Assembly: GCA_013178005.1 (NCBI GenBank)
Contig: JABLXL010000009.1
Span: 1-64,000, forward strand
Direction: 5' to 3'
DNA length: 64,000 nucleotides
Origin: Actinomycetota bacterium
GTDB lineage: Bacteria > Actinomycetota > Geothermincolia > Geothermincolales > RBG-13-55-18
Translations under genes and position numbers: made by a program
The notes under the pieces: model-generated
Databases searched by the model: none
What the model saw: the letters and a program-made list of their open reading frames with translations, nothing else
What the model was told of the DNA's origin: nothing
Shown here: in pieces, positions 37,410 to 46,416 of the stretch
Layout: each line of letters opens with the position of its first letter
Position numbering within the stretch: position 1 is the first letter of the stretch

Positions 37410-39041
37410 TCATGCCCTCTCCAGGATCGCGGCCTGGTAGGGCCGTAAGAAAATGGTTTCCAGGCACACTTCATCGCAGCCCATGCGGTGGGTCGAGATC
37501 AGCACTCTCCACTTCCCGTCACCCCGAGGCACCCGCAAGCGCCGGAGCGACACCTGGCGCGGGGAGAAGTTGAGGAGCACCGCTACGGCCTCCCCGCCCG
37601 CTTCCCTCAGGTAGGCGAACACTCCCCCGGGGGCTCCCTCGATGGCCCGGTAGCTGCCTGCCCGCAGGGCGGGCCTCTCCCGACGTAGGCGTATGAGGCG
37701 TCGGTACCAGTTGAGCAGGCTGTAGGGATCCGCGTCCTCTCGCTCCACGTTCCTTTCGGGGTGGGAAGGACCCAGGGGGAGCCACGGCTCCGAACGCGAG
37801 AATCCGGCGTACCTCCCCCCGTCCCACTGCATGGGGGTGCGACACCCGTCCCTGCCCACGGGAATGGGCCAGAACTTCTTCCCGATGGGATCGTCCATCC
37901 TGCCGCGCGGGATGCGCGCCTGGGGCATGCCGATCTCCTCCCCGTAATAGATGATGGGTGTGCCACGCAGGGTGAGCAGCATGGCCGCCGCCACCTTCGC
38001 CCTGGCGTACGCGTCCCTCCTCCCACCCAGGCGGGTGAAGGAACGCGGGAGGTCGTGGTTGTTCAGGTAATAGCACGGCCACGCGCGTTCGGGGATGTTT
38101 TCCTCCAGCCAGCCCACCGACTCGCGGAAGGCCTCGGCCCGCCATCTCCGCTGCGCGAAGTGAAGGTAGAAGGAGAGGTGCAGCGCGTCGGTGCCGTCTC
38201 CAAGGAGGGCGACCGCATCCTCGCGCGTGTCGGTGAACACCTCTCCCATCATCATGCGCCCGGGATATCCGTCGAGGAGGCGCCGCAGCTCCCTCACCAG
38301 CTCGACGCTCTCGGGGCGGGAACGATCATAGAGGTGCCGCTGCCAGTCGTAGGGGCGCAGGCCAGGCTTGCGCGGGTTGTCTCGCAGCAGTTCGTCCTCG
38401 TAGAGAAAGTTTATGAGGTCGAGGCGAAAGCCGTCCACGCCCCGCTCCAGCCAGGACTTCACGGCCCCGAACAACGCCTCCCTCACCTCGGGGTTGCGCC
38501 AGTTGAGGTCGGGCTGGAAGGGTAGGAAGGCGTGGTAGTAATACTGGCCCGTGGCCTCGTCCCATTCCCACGCGCTCCCCTCCACCACCGCCCGCCAGCG
38601 GTTGGGCGGCTTGCCCGGAGCCCTGCCGTCGCGCCAGATGTACCAGTCGCGCCTGGGGTTGTCGCGCGAGGAGCGGGATTCCAGGAACCAGGGATGGCGG
38701 TCGGAGGTGTGGTTGAGCACCATGTCCAGGATCACCTTCATGCCCCGGCGATGGCACTGGGAGAGCAGCTCCTCGAAGGTCTCCATGTCTCCGAAAAGGG
38801 GGTTAACGGAGAGGTAATCGCTGACGTCGTAACCGAAATCCCTCATGGGCGAGGCGAAAATGGGCGTCAACCACAAGGCGTCCACGCCCAGCGAGGCCTC
38901 GGTGCCGTCGTTGAGGTAATCCAGCTGGTCGATGATGCCCCGCAGGTCACCGTTGCCGTCGCCGTCGGAGTCGGCGAAGCTGCGCACCGCTACCTGGTAT
39001 ATGACCCCCTTCTTCCACCAGGGCATGGCTTCCAAGTTCAT
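37410..39041 (-). CDS. GH13 alpha-glucosidase / alpha-amylase-family enzyme
   Basis: The 543-residue enzyme has the GH13 regions I (DMVLNHTS), II (GFRLDLINF, with the nucleophile Asp), III (MMGEVFTD, acid/base Glu) and IV (YLNNHDLPRSF). It lacks a signal peptide. The opening WWKKGVIYQVAVRSFADSDGDG and the overall size place it with oligo-1,6-glucosidase / alpha-glucosidase / trehalose-synthase-like subfamilies. It should act on maltose- or isomaltose-type sugars in the cytoplasm. GGGGGAAGC precedes the ATG. Confidence 0.93.
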   Translation of the reverse strand: MNLEAMPWWKKGVIYQVAVRSFADSDGDGNGDLRGIIDQLDYLNDGTEASLGVDALWLTPIFASPMRDFGYDVSDYLSVNPLFGDMETFEELLSQCHRRGMKVILDMVLNHTSDRHPWFLESRSSRDNPRRDWYIWRDGRAPGKPPNRWRAVVEGSAWEWDEATGQYYYHAFLPFQPDLNWRNPEVREALFGAVKSWLERGVDGFRLDLINFLYEDELLRDNPRKPGLRPYDWQRHLYDRSRPESVELVRELRRLLDGYPGRMMMGEVFTDTREDAVALLGDGTDALHLSFYLHFAQRRWRAEAFRESVGWLEENIPERAWPCYYLNNHDLPRSFTRLGGRRDAYARAKVAAAMLLTLRGTPIIYYGEEIGMPQARIPRGRMDDPIGKKFWPIPVGRDGCRTPMQWDGGRYAGFSRSEPWLPLGPSHPERNVEREDADPYSLLNWYRRLIRLRRERPALRAGSYRAIEGAPGGVFAYLREAGGEAVAVLLNFSPRQVSLRRLRVPRGDGKWRVLISTHRMGCDEVCLETIFLRPYQAAILERA

Positions 39042-39407
39042 GCTTCCCCCGAGGTCGCCTCAAGATCCCCTGCCCGTCGCTCAAGCGGCGGCTCCGCGTG
39101 CGTCCCGGATCCACCCGGCATCGCAGTCCCGGTTCCCACGCCGTGCGGACGCGGCGCCGGCCGGGATAGCGCTCCCGCATCGCGTTCTTCCGATCCGTCC
39201 GGTGAGGCCCATATTATACCGCGCGCACCGCGTTGCCGGGCCATTCCGGCCGCCCTTCGTCGTGCGCCGCGGGCATCCGCCCGCCCCCTCGCCGTCCCTC
39301 CGGGGCAAACCGGGCCTGAGGCTCCCGGGTTCCCATCCCAAATCCTCCGCCATCTGTTATATTGGGCTGAAGGGCGGGAACAGGCAAGGCATGGGAGGAC
39401 GGCGAAC
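39042..39407. other. Divergent intergenic region between GH13 and CoA-transferase genes
   Basis: Nothing beyond a TATATT near 39356 that could be a -10 element for the rightward gene. No -35 partner is obvious. Confidence 0.4.
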
Positions 39408-40565
39408 ATGGTCATGGCACTGGAGGGCATAAAGGTCATCGATCTCAGCCGGCTGGCGCCGGGGCCTTACTGCGGCATGATCCTCGGCGACCTGGGAGCG
39501 GAGGTCATCCGCGTGGAGGCCATGGACAAAAGGGCGCGCGCCGAAGGGGTCCTGGGCCTGAGCGACGAGCTGGCGGAGATGCTCCGGGCCTTCAACCCCC
39601 AGGGCAGGAACAAGCGGAGCATCGTCATCGACCTGCGCAAGGAGGAGGGCCGGGAGGTCTTTATGCGCTTGGCGCGGGACGCCGACGTGATCATCGAGGA
39701 GTTCCGTCCCGGGGTGGTGAAGCGGTTGGGGATCGATTACGAGGCGGTGCGCGAGGTGAACCCGGAGATCATCTACTGCTCCATCACCGGTTACGGGCAG
39801 ACGGGGCCTTACGCCCAGATGCCGGGACACGACCTCAACTACATCGCCATGGCCGGCGCGCTGGGGGTGATCAAGGACGAGCGCGGCAAGCCCGTCTTCC
39901 CCTCCAACCTCCTGGCGGACATGGCCGCGGGGGGGATGCACGCCGCGCTGTGCATCCTGGCGGCGCTGGTGGCGCGCTCCCTCCACGGCGTGGGGCAGTA
40001 CGTGGACTGTGCCATGACCGACGGGGTGGTGAGCCTCATGCACATGGAGCCCATCCTGCGTCACACCAGCGGCCTGCGCGGCCTTCCCTATTACGACGTC
40101 TTCGAGACCGCGGACGGCAAGTGGTTCAGCGTCGGGAACGTGGAGCCGTGGCTGTGGGAGAACTTCTGCCGCGCGTTGGGGCGTGAGGACCTCATCCCCA
40201 TGCAGCGGGAAGTGGACAGATATGACGACCTCCGCGCGGAACTGCGTGCCATTTTCAAGCAGAGATCGCGCGACGAGTGGTTCGAGTTCTTCAAGGACAA
40301 GGACGTGTGCGCGGCCCCCGTGCACGAGGTCGAGGAGGCGGAGAGGGACCCGCACCTGCGGGAGAGGGAGATGTTCATAGAGCTGGAACATGAAAAATTT
40401 GGAAAGATCACCCAGGTGGGCATCTCCATGAAGCTGTCCCGGACCCCCGGGCGAGTGCGCTTCCCGGGATGCGGCCCGGGGCGGCACACCGACGAGGTCC
40501 TGGCGGAGCTGGGATATAACGAGGCGGAGATCGGAGAATTGCGCGAGAGAGGCGCCGTGGCCTGA
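39408..40565 (+). CDS. CaiB/BaiF-family CoA transferase
   Basis: The ATG at 39408 has GGAGG nine bases upstream; the 385-residue product has the length of alpha-methylacyl-CoA racemase and type III CoA transferases. It opens ALEGIKVIDLSRLAPGPYC, has IIEEFRPGVVKRLGID, and carries the conserved catalytic Asp in PGHDLNYIAMAG. YYDVFETADGKWFSVG and the C-terminal DEWFEFFKDKDVCAAPV are typical. It either moves CoA between acids or racemises an acyl-CoA. It precedes a DapA-family gene by 57 bases, probably in one operon. Confidence 0.92.
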   Translation: MVMALEGIKVIDLSRLAPGPYCGMILGDLGAEVIRVEAMDKRARAEGVLGLSDELAEMLRAFNPQGRNKRSIVIDLRKEEGREVFMRLARDADVIIEEFRPGVVKRLGIDYEAVREVNPEIIYCSITGYGQTGPYAQMPGHDLNYIAMAGALGVIKDERGKPVFPSNLLADMAAGGMHAALCILAALVARSLHGVGQYVDCAMTDGVVSLMHMEPILRHTSGLRGLPYYDVFETADGKWFSVGNVEPWLWENFCRALGREDLIPMQREVDRYDDLRAELRAIFKQRSRDEWFEFFKDKDVCAAPVHEVEEAERDPHLREREMFIELEHEKFGKITQVGISMKLSRTPGRVRFPGCGPGRHTDEVLAELGYNEAEIGELRERGAVA

Positions 40566-40622
40566 AGCGGGCCCGGACAGTCCGGGCGCCTCGACGCGTC
40601 CCGGCTAAAGAAGGGGGGAAGC

Positions 40623-41510
40623 ATGAAGAGGTTCGAGGGGATCTTCGCGGTCATGCTCACCTTGTACGACGATTACGGGAACATAGACCGCGAGGCGATG
40701 CGGGAGATGACGGACTACCTGGTGGATTCGGGAGTGCACGGCCTGGTGGTGCTGGGGAGCAACGGAGAGAACCCCTACCTGACCCACCACCACCAGAAGG
40801 ATGCCATCGACACGGTGGTGAACGCCTGCGAGGGGCGCGTGCCCGTGATCGTGGGGGTGAACAAGAGGGGCACCGAACCCGCCATCGACATGTCCACCTA
40901 CGCTGAGGAGGCGGGAGCCGACGGGATCCTGCTCGCCCTGCACCGCTTTTACAACCTGGACGAGGACGCGGTCTTCGATTTCTACCAGCAGGTGTGCGGG
41001 AGCGTAGGTCTTCCGGTGCTCTTCTACAACTTCCCCTCCAACACCGGGCTCTCCCTGCCCCCTGAAAGCATCGCGCGCGTCGCGACGATAGAGAACCTGG
41101 TGGGGGCCAAGGAGACCATCTTCGACGTGGACGAGGTGCGCCGGCTGGTGGAGGCCACGGAGGACGACTTCTGCGTCTTCACCGGCATGACCTTTAACCT
41201 CGTGGAGACCATGGCGGTGGGGGCGTGCGGAGCCATCTGCCCCCTGCCCAACTTCATACCCCGGGTGACCGTGGACCTTTACGAGGCATGCAAGGCCGGG
41301 GACGGTGGAAGGGTGGATGAGCTGCAAAAGGCTGTCTACGCGCTGGCCCCCCTGCTGGCTTCCACCCCCACCCCCCACGCCATGCAAAAGGAAGCGCTGC
41401 GGCTGCTGGGCCATCCCGTGAAGCCCCACGTCAAGGGTCCTCTGCCCCGCCTCACCTCCGAACAGGCCAAGCTGGTGAGGGAAACGCTGGAGAACGCCGG
41501 CCTCCTGTAG
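40623..41510 (+). CDS. DapA-family (N-acetylneuraminate lyase superfamily) aldolase
   Basis: The 295-residue protein has the Schiff-base Lys in NLVGAKET (about residue 159), Tyr in LFYNFPSNTG and the GxxGE-type motif as GSNGENPYLT. These are the catalytic elements of the dihydrodipicolinate-synthase/lyase superfamily. The substitution of the usual TTGE by SNGE and the His-rich THHHQK after it depart from true DapA. Linked to a CoA transferase, it probably splits or makes a 2-oxo acid in a catabolic route rather than lysine synthesis. AAAGAAGGGGGG precedes the ATG. Confidence 0.88.
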   Translation: MKRFEGIFAVMLTLYDDYGNIDREAMREMTDYLVDSGVHGLVVLGSNGENPYLTHHHQKDAIDTVVNACEGRVPVIVGVNKRGTEPAIDMSTYAEEAGADGILLALHRFYNLDEDAVFDFYQQVCGSVGLPVLFYNFPSNTGLSLPPESIARVATIENLVGAKETIFDVDEVRRLVEATEDDFCVFTGMTFNLVETMAVGACGAICPLPNFIPRVTVDLYEACKAGDGGRVDELQKAVYALAPLLASTPTPHAMQKEALRLLGHPVKPHVKGPLPRLTSEQAKLVRETLENAGLL

Positions 41511-41763
41511 GGCATATCTTTACGGCGGCGCGCCGCCCAACCCGTCGGTACCGGTCAGGCGACCCTTCGACCATATCTTTTAGGCGCGGCACGGGAGAAA
41601 GATCTCGACAGGGCGCGGACTCCTCCACAAGGATCGCTCATGATTTCAACGCTCCGGCCCGGGGGCGGCCCCGGTCCCGTCCCGGGGACAACAGCCTTTC
41701 CCGCAATAGCCCGCGAATGGGTATCATTATCGAAGAAGACCAAAGCCGTGGGAGGTAATCGAG

Positions 41764-41988
41764 ATGAAGACCTGGGGCCTTTCCATCGGGGAGGCGGAGC
41801 GCATGGAGCTGGAGCGGGTGGTCATGGACAAGGACGCCGAAGCCGCACTGGCCTTTCTCCAGAAGGTCATCTACCCCAAGGTCAAGGAGAGCGAGAAGCC
41901 GGGCAGCTGTTTCCACGACGCCTCCAAGCCGGTGCAGCAGCTTGAGCGCCCGGTGGACAGGCACAAGAAACTTGGTGATTTCCGCTGA
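41764..41988 (+). CDS. Small hypothetical protein
   Basis: The 74-residue frame starts at an ATG with GGAGGT seven bases upstream, a strong site. The product has a helical N-terminal part (EAERMELERVVMDKDAEA) and a C-terminal Lys-rich tail with one Cys (PGSCFHD). I do not recognise it. A GC hairpin (42007-42013 with 42026-42032) follows 19 bases after the stop but has no T-run. Confidence 0.65.
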   Translation: MKTWGLSIGEAERMELERVVMDKDAEAALAFLQKVIYPKVKESEKPGSCFHDASKPVQQLERPVDRHKKLGDFR

Positions 41989-42090
41989 TCCTGGGAAAGG
42001 GAGAACGGCGCGCTTCTCCTCAACGGCGCGCCGCGAATATGCGCTAACGCGTCGCCCAAAGAGTCGTGTGCGAGGAACGTATACGGTTTC

Positions 42091-42337
42091 GGCGAGGAGT
42101 GAGATCATGAAGGCAGGTCGTCGACCCGTTTCCCTTTTCCTCCTGACCCTCTCCCTTGCCCTGGTATCCGGCGCGCTCTTCGGCGGCTGTTCCGGGGCCG
42201 GAGGCGCCGTTGATTTCCGGCGAGGGGCGAGATCATGAAGGCAGGTCGTCGCCACGTCTCCCTGTTGTTCCTGGCTCTCTCCCTGGCCCTGGCATCCGGC
42301 GCGCTCTTCGGCGGCTGTTCCGGGGCCGGAGTCGCCG
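42091..42337 (+). repeat. Tandem duplication of a lipoprotein gene's 5' end
   Basis: 119-base units at 42091-42209 and 42219-42337, offset exactly 128 bases, carry the ribosome-site region, the ATG and the signal-peptide codons. About nine in ten bases match; differences include GTCGACCCG/GTCGCCACG and CTCCTGACC/TTCCTGGCT. Unit 2 belongs to the intact glutaminyl cyclase gene. Confidence 0.85.
42107..42238 (+). pseudogene. Duplicated signal-peptide stub upstream of the glutaminyl cyclase gene
   Basis: The 43-codon frame encodes a lipoprotein signal peptide (MKAGRRPVSLFLLTLSLAL, lipobox GGC) almost identical to that of the next gene, then SGAGGAVDFRRGARS and a stop. Its TGA overlaps the ATG of the next gene (ATGA). 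It may be the scar of a local duplication, or a short lipopeptide translated together with the enzyme. If translated, it would couple initiation of the downstream gene. Confidence 0.65.
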
Positions 42338-43086
42338 AGAACACTGGGGCGGGCGACATACCCGTATACGCCTATACCGTCGAAGCCTCCTACCCTCACG
42401 ACCCGGACAACTTCACCCAGGGGCTTTGCCTGGTGGACGGAGTGCTCTACGAGGGGACCGGGCTTTGGGGCAGCTCCCGCCTGATCAAGAGCGGGTTCCC
42501 GTCCGGGGAGCCGCTCGCCTCCCTGTCCCTCGCGCCAGAACACTTCGGCGAGGGGGTCACGGTAATGGGCGACGAGGTGTTCCAGCTCACCTACACGTCC
42601 CATCTCTGTTTCGTGTACGACCGGGATGACCTTGGGCTCAAGCGGACCTTCACCTACCCCACCGAGGGGTGGGGGCTCAGCCATGACGGGAGCTCGCTCA
42701 TCATGAGCGACGGCACCTCGTACATCCATTACCTGGACCCCCTGACCGGGGAGGAAACGCGCCGCGTCCAGGTCTCGAACGGCGACGGGCCGGTTGCGAA
42801 CCTCAATGAGCTGGAGTACGTCGACGGCGTCTTGTATGCCAATATATGGAAGACTGACCTCATCGCCGCGGTGGACCCGGAGACCGGGAAGGTGACGGCG
42901 TGGATAGACCTGGCGGGCTTGAACCCGGAGCCGGACAGGCTCGTCGATCCCTACGTGCTCAACGGTATCGCCTGGGACCCGGAAAACGGCCACCTGCTGG
43001 TGACCGGAAAGTGCTGGCCGTATCTGTTCCGCATCTCCCTTCATGACCCATCGCGCCCCCAGGAGACCAATGAAGAGAGGAAATGA
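42235..43086 (+). CDS. Glutaminyl-peptide cyclotransferase lipoprotein
   Basis: The 283-residue product has a signal peptide with a FGGC lipobox. The mature part is a five-bladed beta-propeller of the plant/bacterial glutamine cyclotransferase family (PF05096): YPHDPDNFTQGLCLVDGVLYEGTG, with the conserved FTQGL, GVTVMGDEVFQLTY, VSNGDGPVANLNELEYVDG and NGIAWDPENGHLLVTGK. It would cyclise N-terminal Gln to pyroglutamate on exported peptides. It starts at the ATGA overlap with the duplicated 5' stub. Confidence 0.9.
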   Translation: MKAGRRHVSLLFLALSLALASGALFGGCSGAGVAENTGAGDIPVYAYTVEASYPHDPDNFTQGLCLVDGVLYEGTGLWGSSRLIKSGFPSGEPLASLSLAPEHFGEGVTVMGDEVFQLTYTSHLCFVYDRDDLGLKRTFTYPTEGWGLSHDGSSLIMSDGTSYIHYLDPLTGEETRRVQVSNGDGPVANLNELEYVDGVLYANIWKTDLIAAVDPETGKVTAWIDLAGLNPEPDRLVDPYVLNGIAWDPENGHLLVTGKCWPYLFRISLHDPSRPQETNEERK

Positions 43087-43416
43087 ACATCCGGCCGCCT
43101 TCGTTTCCTCTCCTTGATACGCGGCTCACTATCGATCGACAGCCCCACTGTTTGCCTTTGTCCCATCGTTTGCTCAAGCGTTGTCTTGTCCCGGAGGCTT
43201 GCCCCGCTTCCGGGAAGATAGAACGGAGGTGCGCTGCCGTCCCGCGCAGAGAGCGGGGCACGCGATATCCGCCTCCGCCTTGCGGGTCGCCTGCAAAGAC
43301 GACGTCCTTCTGAGGGCGGTAATTGAAGCGGTATCGGCAGATCGTATTCGTCGCTGCACTTCTTTCGTAGGCAGGTCCGAGAAGGAAAAAGAGGAGAGGC
43401 CACTCAACTCGATGTT
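43087..43416. other. Intergenic region upstream of the RRM gene
   Basis: No coding frame I would support; the RRM promoter follows directly. Confidence 0.45.
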
Positions 43417-43445
43417 TTGCTTTGCCCGCTTCTTTCCCTTACAAT
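43417..43445 (+). promoter_or_regulatory. Promoter of the RRM protein gene
   Basis: TTGCTT (43417-43422), 17 bases, TACAAT (43440-43445). It gives a leader of about 83 bases. Confidence 0.6.
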
Positions 43446-43451
43446 AAGCTG

Positions 43452-43503
43452 GATGCCCGCTTGGGGGGCATCTTCCCCGCGTCCAGGGTGTCGTTACGCG
43501 GGG
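43452..43503 (+). promoter_or_regulatory. Two hairpins in the RRM mRNA leader
   Basis: GATGCCC (43452-43458) pairs with GGGCATC (43466-43472), and CCCCGCG (43475-43481) pairs with CGCGGGG (43497-43503). They fill most of the leader, leaving AAAGGAG and the start unpaired. Long structured leaders are known for cold-induced RNA-binding proteins; a role here is inference. Confidence 0.5.
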
Positions 43504-43534
43504 AAGGCCTGAGAAAGGAGCTGAAGGTCGCAAG

Positions 43535-43807
43535 ATGAACATCTACGTAGGCAACCTGAGCTATGGTTCGACTGAGGATTCCCTGAGGAGCCTCTTCGAA
43601 TCGTACGGCACCGTCGACACGGTAAGCATCATCATGGACCGCAACACCGGGCGTTCCCGCGGTTTTGGCTTCGTGGAGATGCCGAACGATGACGAGGCCA
43701 AGGCCGCGATAGCGGAATTGGACAACAAGGAGTTCGAGGGCCGCCAGCTGAGGGTGAACGAAGCTCGCCCCAAGCCGGAGCGCAGGTCTAACTACGAGAG
43801 CTGGTAG
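43535..43807 (+). CDS. RRM-domain RNA-binding protein
   Basis: The 90-residue protein is one RRM domain with RNP2 (IYVGNL) at residues 3-8 and RNP1 (RGFGFVEM) at about 45-52, followed by a short basic tail (RPKPERRSNYESW). It resembles the cyanobacterial Rbp and other small bacterial glycine-poor RRM proteins, which bind single-stranded RNA and are often cold-induced. It is monocistronic with its own promoter and structured leader. AAAGGAG lies 15 bases before the ATG, farther than usual. Confidence 0.93.
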   Translation: MNIYVGNLSYGSTEDSLRSLFESYGTVDTVSIIMDRNTGRSRGFGFVEMPNDDEAKAAIAELDNKEFEGRQLRVNEARPKPERRSNYESW

Positions 43808-43914
43808 ATTCGGCCTCACAATCGTATAGGGGAGACCGCCCCGCATACTTCGCGCCTTATCCCGCTCAATCCTGACGTAGGAATCGGCGACGTTTTGGCG
43901 TGCCCGTGAAGACC

Positions 43915-46416
43915 TTATTCTTCCCTTCCCGGCAACGAGCCCGCCACCACGTGTCCCCCTACCACTCCGTCGCCGCCGTCGAAGTACATGGGGCGCTCGG
44001 CGAGGATAGGCCGGTCGGAGAGCACGCGCGTGGAGAGCTGGAAGCCCCACCCGGCGTGCTCGTTCACGAACACCGTCTGCCTGGTCCCCGCCGGCAGGCG
44101 CAGGGTCCGTTGCTCCAGGGCCCCCATTTCCTGCGTGAAGTACTGCACGAGCACCTGGGCGTCTTCCACCCCGGGGTTGTAGAGGCACAGCCAGGTATGA
44201 AAGGACTCGTCCGTGTACCCCTCGGCGAAGAACCATTCATTTGAAGCCGCGGCGATGCCGGCCAGGCAATCCCCGCCGTCCCACCCCGCGCCGGATCCCT
44301 GGTAGCGGAAGTACATGGGGCGCTCGGCGAGGAAAAAGGAGGTGGAGGCCAGCACCACGCTCACGTCTTTTTCCCTCCCCACCTCGCCGGGCACGAACAC
44401 GGTGAGGCGCTTGCCCGGCTGCACCACGTAGGATTTCTCCACGGGGTCTCCCTGGCCTTCGCCGAAGCGGAAGGACGCGTACACGGTGATGAGACGTGTC
44501 CCGGGGTTCTGGAGGGTAAGCCACTCCTCGAAACCATCCCTCGTCGTTCCCTCGGCGAAATAGTAAAGCTGCGAGAGCCGTGTGGCGCCGGGCACGCAGT
44601 GGCCTCCCTTCCAACCCCGCCCCGAGGTACCGGAATAGGTGAAATACATGGGGCGTTCCGCCACCACGGGAACGGAGGAGACGAGCTTCAGGGAGGCCTG
44701 GTAGCCGTTTCCCAGGATGTCGTTGACCTTGAAGCTGCGCCGCGAGCGCGGCGGCACTGCGAATCCCTCCCTCACCACCTCGCCCTCTTCCTGGGTCTGG
44801 AAGCGGAAGGTCAGCGCCGCGGCGTCGTTTCCGGGGTTCAGCACGCATATCCATTCCTCGAAACCCTCTCCCGTGTACCCCTCGGCGAAGTACCAGGTGG
44901 CCGAGGGAGACGGCACGCCGGGGGCGTCGTGGCCGCCCTTGATATGGCCTCCGTAGGTGAAATACATGGGCCTCTCCGCCGCCACGGGCAGGTCGGACTC
45001 CAGCGCCACCGAGACCTCGCGGCCCGCTCCCACGTCGGCGTTGACCAGGACGGTGACGCGGGACTCCGGGGGCACCGGGAGCAGCCTGGTCAGGTTGGAG
45101 CCGTCGGGGAAGAGGTAGGTGACCGCCGCCCGCGCCGCTTGGGACCCGGGGTTTCCGAGGCAGAGGAACTCGCGAAACCCCTCGCCGGTATAACCCTCCG
45201 CGAAGTAGAGGGTATGAGAGGCGCGCGCCCGCCAGAGCTGGGCGCCGTTCAGGTTGGACGCGGCCGCAAAGAGGCCCCCTCCCCCTGCCAGCAAAGAGGG
45301 CGCCGAGATGTTCCCGAAGTCGCCCAAACCCCCTTCCCCCTGCAGATGCCAAGATGTCCCGTCGTAGCGCCAGACCTCGCATCCCCCATCCTCGTTGTAG
45401 GTGCCCACGTAGAGATCCAGGCCTCCGGCCGTCATGGACGCGGCCGAGAGGTTGGACCGGTCGCCGAAACCGCCCTCCGCCACCCGGGTCCAGTTGGCCC
45501 CGTCGAAGGACCACACCTGGCAACCGTTCCCGCCCGAGGTGTCGTAGGTGCCCACGTAGAGGGCGGCGTTGTAGACGGACATGGACGCCGCCTTGCGGTT
45601 GTCGGCATCACCGAAGCCCGGCCCTATGGGCGTTCCGGGCCCTCCCTGACCCACCTCCTGGAACCAGCGGTCGCCGTCGAAAGACCATACCTGGCATCCG
45701 GAGGTGTAATCGTTGTTGTACGTCCCCACGTACAGGGCTCCGTAATAAGCCGCCATGGACGTGGCCCCCTGGTTGTCACCGTCCCCGAAGCCTCCCTCCG
45801 CCACCCTCTCCCAGGCGTCCCCGTCATAGCTCCAGACCTGGCAGCCCCCGGCGTTAAAAGTGCCGGCGTATAGCCGGCCCGAGAACACCGCCATGCTCGT
45901 CACGTCGGTGTTCCCCCGGTCGCCGAAACCGGGCGCGGTGGGGGTCCCGGCCGGGCCCTGGCCCACCTCCTGCCGCCAGGAAAGGCCGTCCCAGGACCAT
46001 ACGCGGCAACCGGTGTCCGGATTTCTCAGCCCCAGGAAAAGCCTGGAAGAATAGACGGCCATGCACGACACGTTGTTGTTCTCGGGGTCGCCGAAACCGG
46101 GCGCGGTGGGGGTCCCGGCCGGGCCCTGGCCCACCTCCTGCCGCCAGGAAAGGCCGTCCCAGGACCATACCTGGCACCCCTCCGGGTTATAGGTGCCCGC
46201 GAAAAGCCTCCCGCCGTGGAAGGCCATGGCGTTTATCTCCGTATTGCCCGGCACGCCGAACCCGCTTGCCGCCTTCCGTTCCCAGGACCAGGCGGCGCTG
46301 AAAGAGGCGGAGAGCGGGGGCATGCGGATGAAGGCAACAAGGATTACAGCCCCCAGCACGGCAAGAGCCGCGCGGGTCAACTTACTTTCGTTTTTCCGCA
46401 ACTCCCCTATCCTCAT
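43915..46416 (-). CDS. Large secreted two-part repeat protein
   Basis: The 833-residue product has an N-terminal hydrophobic segment (about residues 15-32) that is a signal peptide or anchor; GAGGAG lies before the ATG. Residues 45-400 hold seven or so units of about 56 residues with the pattern MAVY...LYVGTYN..GCQVWSWDG..W, a kelch- or beta-propeller-like array. Residues 405-825 hold four or five units of about 100 residues marked YFAEG(Y/T)T.EGFEEW.C..NPG and ending AERPMYF. The second repeat is common in secreted proteins of some deep-branching actinobacteria and may mediate surface assembly. Function is unknown. Confidence 0.8.
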   Translation of the reverse strand: MRIGELRKNESKLTRAALAVLGAVILVAFIRMPPLSASFSAAWSWERKAASGFGVPGNTEINAMAFHGGRLFAGTYNPEGCQVWSWDGLSWRQEVGQGPAGTPTAPGFGDPENNNVSCMAVYSSRLFLGLRNPDTGCRVWSWDGLSWRQEVGQGPAGTPTAPGFGDRGNTDVTSMAVFSGRLYAGTFNAGGCQVWSYDGDAWERVAEGGFGDGDNQGATSMAAYYGALYVGTYNNDYTSGCQVWSFDGDRWFQEVGQGGPGTPIGPGFGDADNRKAASMSVYNAALYVGTYDTSGGNGCQVWSFDGANWTRVAEGGFGDRSNLSAASMTAGGLDLYVGTYNEDGGCEVWRYDGTSWHLQGEGGLGDFGNISAPSLLAGGGGLFAAASNLNGAQLWRARASHTLYFAEGYTGEGFREFLCLGNPGSQAARAAVTYLFPDGSNLTRLLPVPPESRVTVLVNADVGAGREVSVALESDLPVAAERPMYFTYGGHIKGGHDAPGVPSPSATWYFAEGYTGEGFEEWICVLNPGNDAAALTFRFQTQEEGEVVREGFAVPPRSRRSFKVNDILGNGYQASLKLVSSVPVVAERPMYFTYSGTSGRGWKGGHCVPGATRLSQLYYFAEGTTRDGFEEWLTLQNPGTRLITVYASFRFGEGQGDPVEKSYVVQPGKRLTVFVPGEVGREKDVSVVLASTSFFLAERPMYFRYQGSGAGWDGGDCLAGIAAASNEWFFAEGYTDESFHTWLCLYNPGVEDAQVLVQYFTQEMGALEQRTLRLPAGTRQTVFVNEHAGWGFQLSTRVLSDRPILAERPMYFDGGDGVVGGHVVAGSLPGREE
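45918..46170 (-). repeat. Near-identical 85-base repeat inside the secreted protein gene
   Basis: Bases 45918-46002 and 46086-46170 are identical or nearly so over 85 bases, 168 bases apart (56 codons, one repeat unit). They encode the W-R-QEVGQGPAGTPTAPGFGD part of two adjacent units. The rest of the units has diverged, so this part was recently homogenised or duplicated. Confidence 0.85.

Noticed and set aside
38532-39407. Long open frame in front of the CoA-transferase gene, giving an apparent 677-residue fusion
   Set aside because: It runs antisense through the GH13 gene, has shadow composition, and a strong ribosome site starts the true protein at 39408.
43915-46416. The secreted repeat protein as a phage tail or adhesin module
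   Set aside because: No phage genes nearby and no adhesin or sortase motif; the repeats are kelch-like and of an unassigned type.
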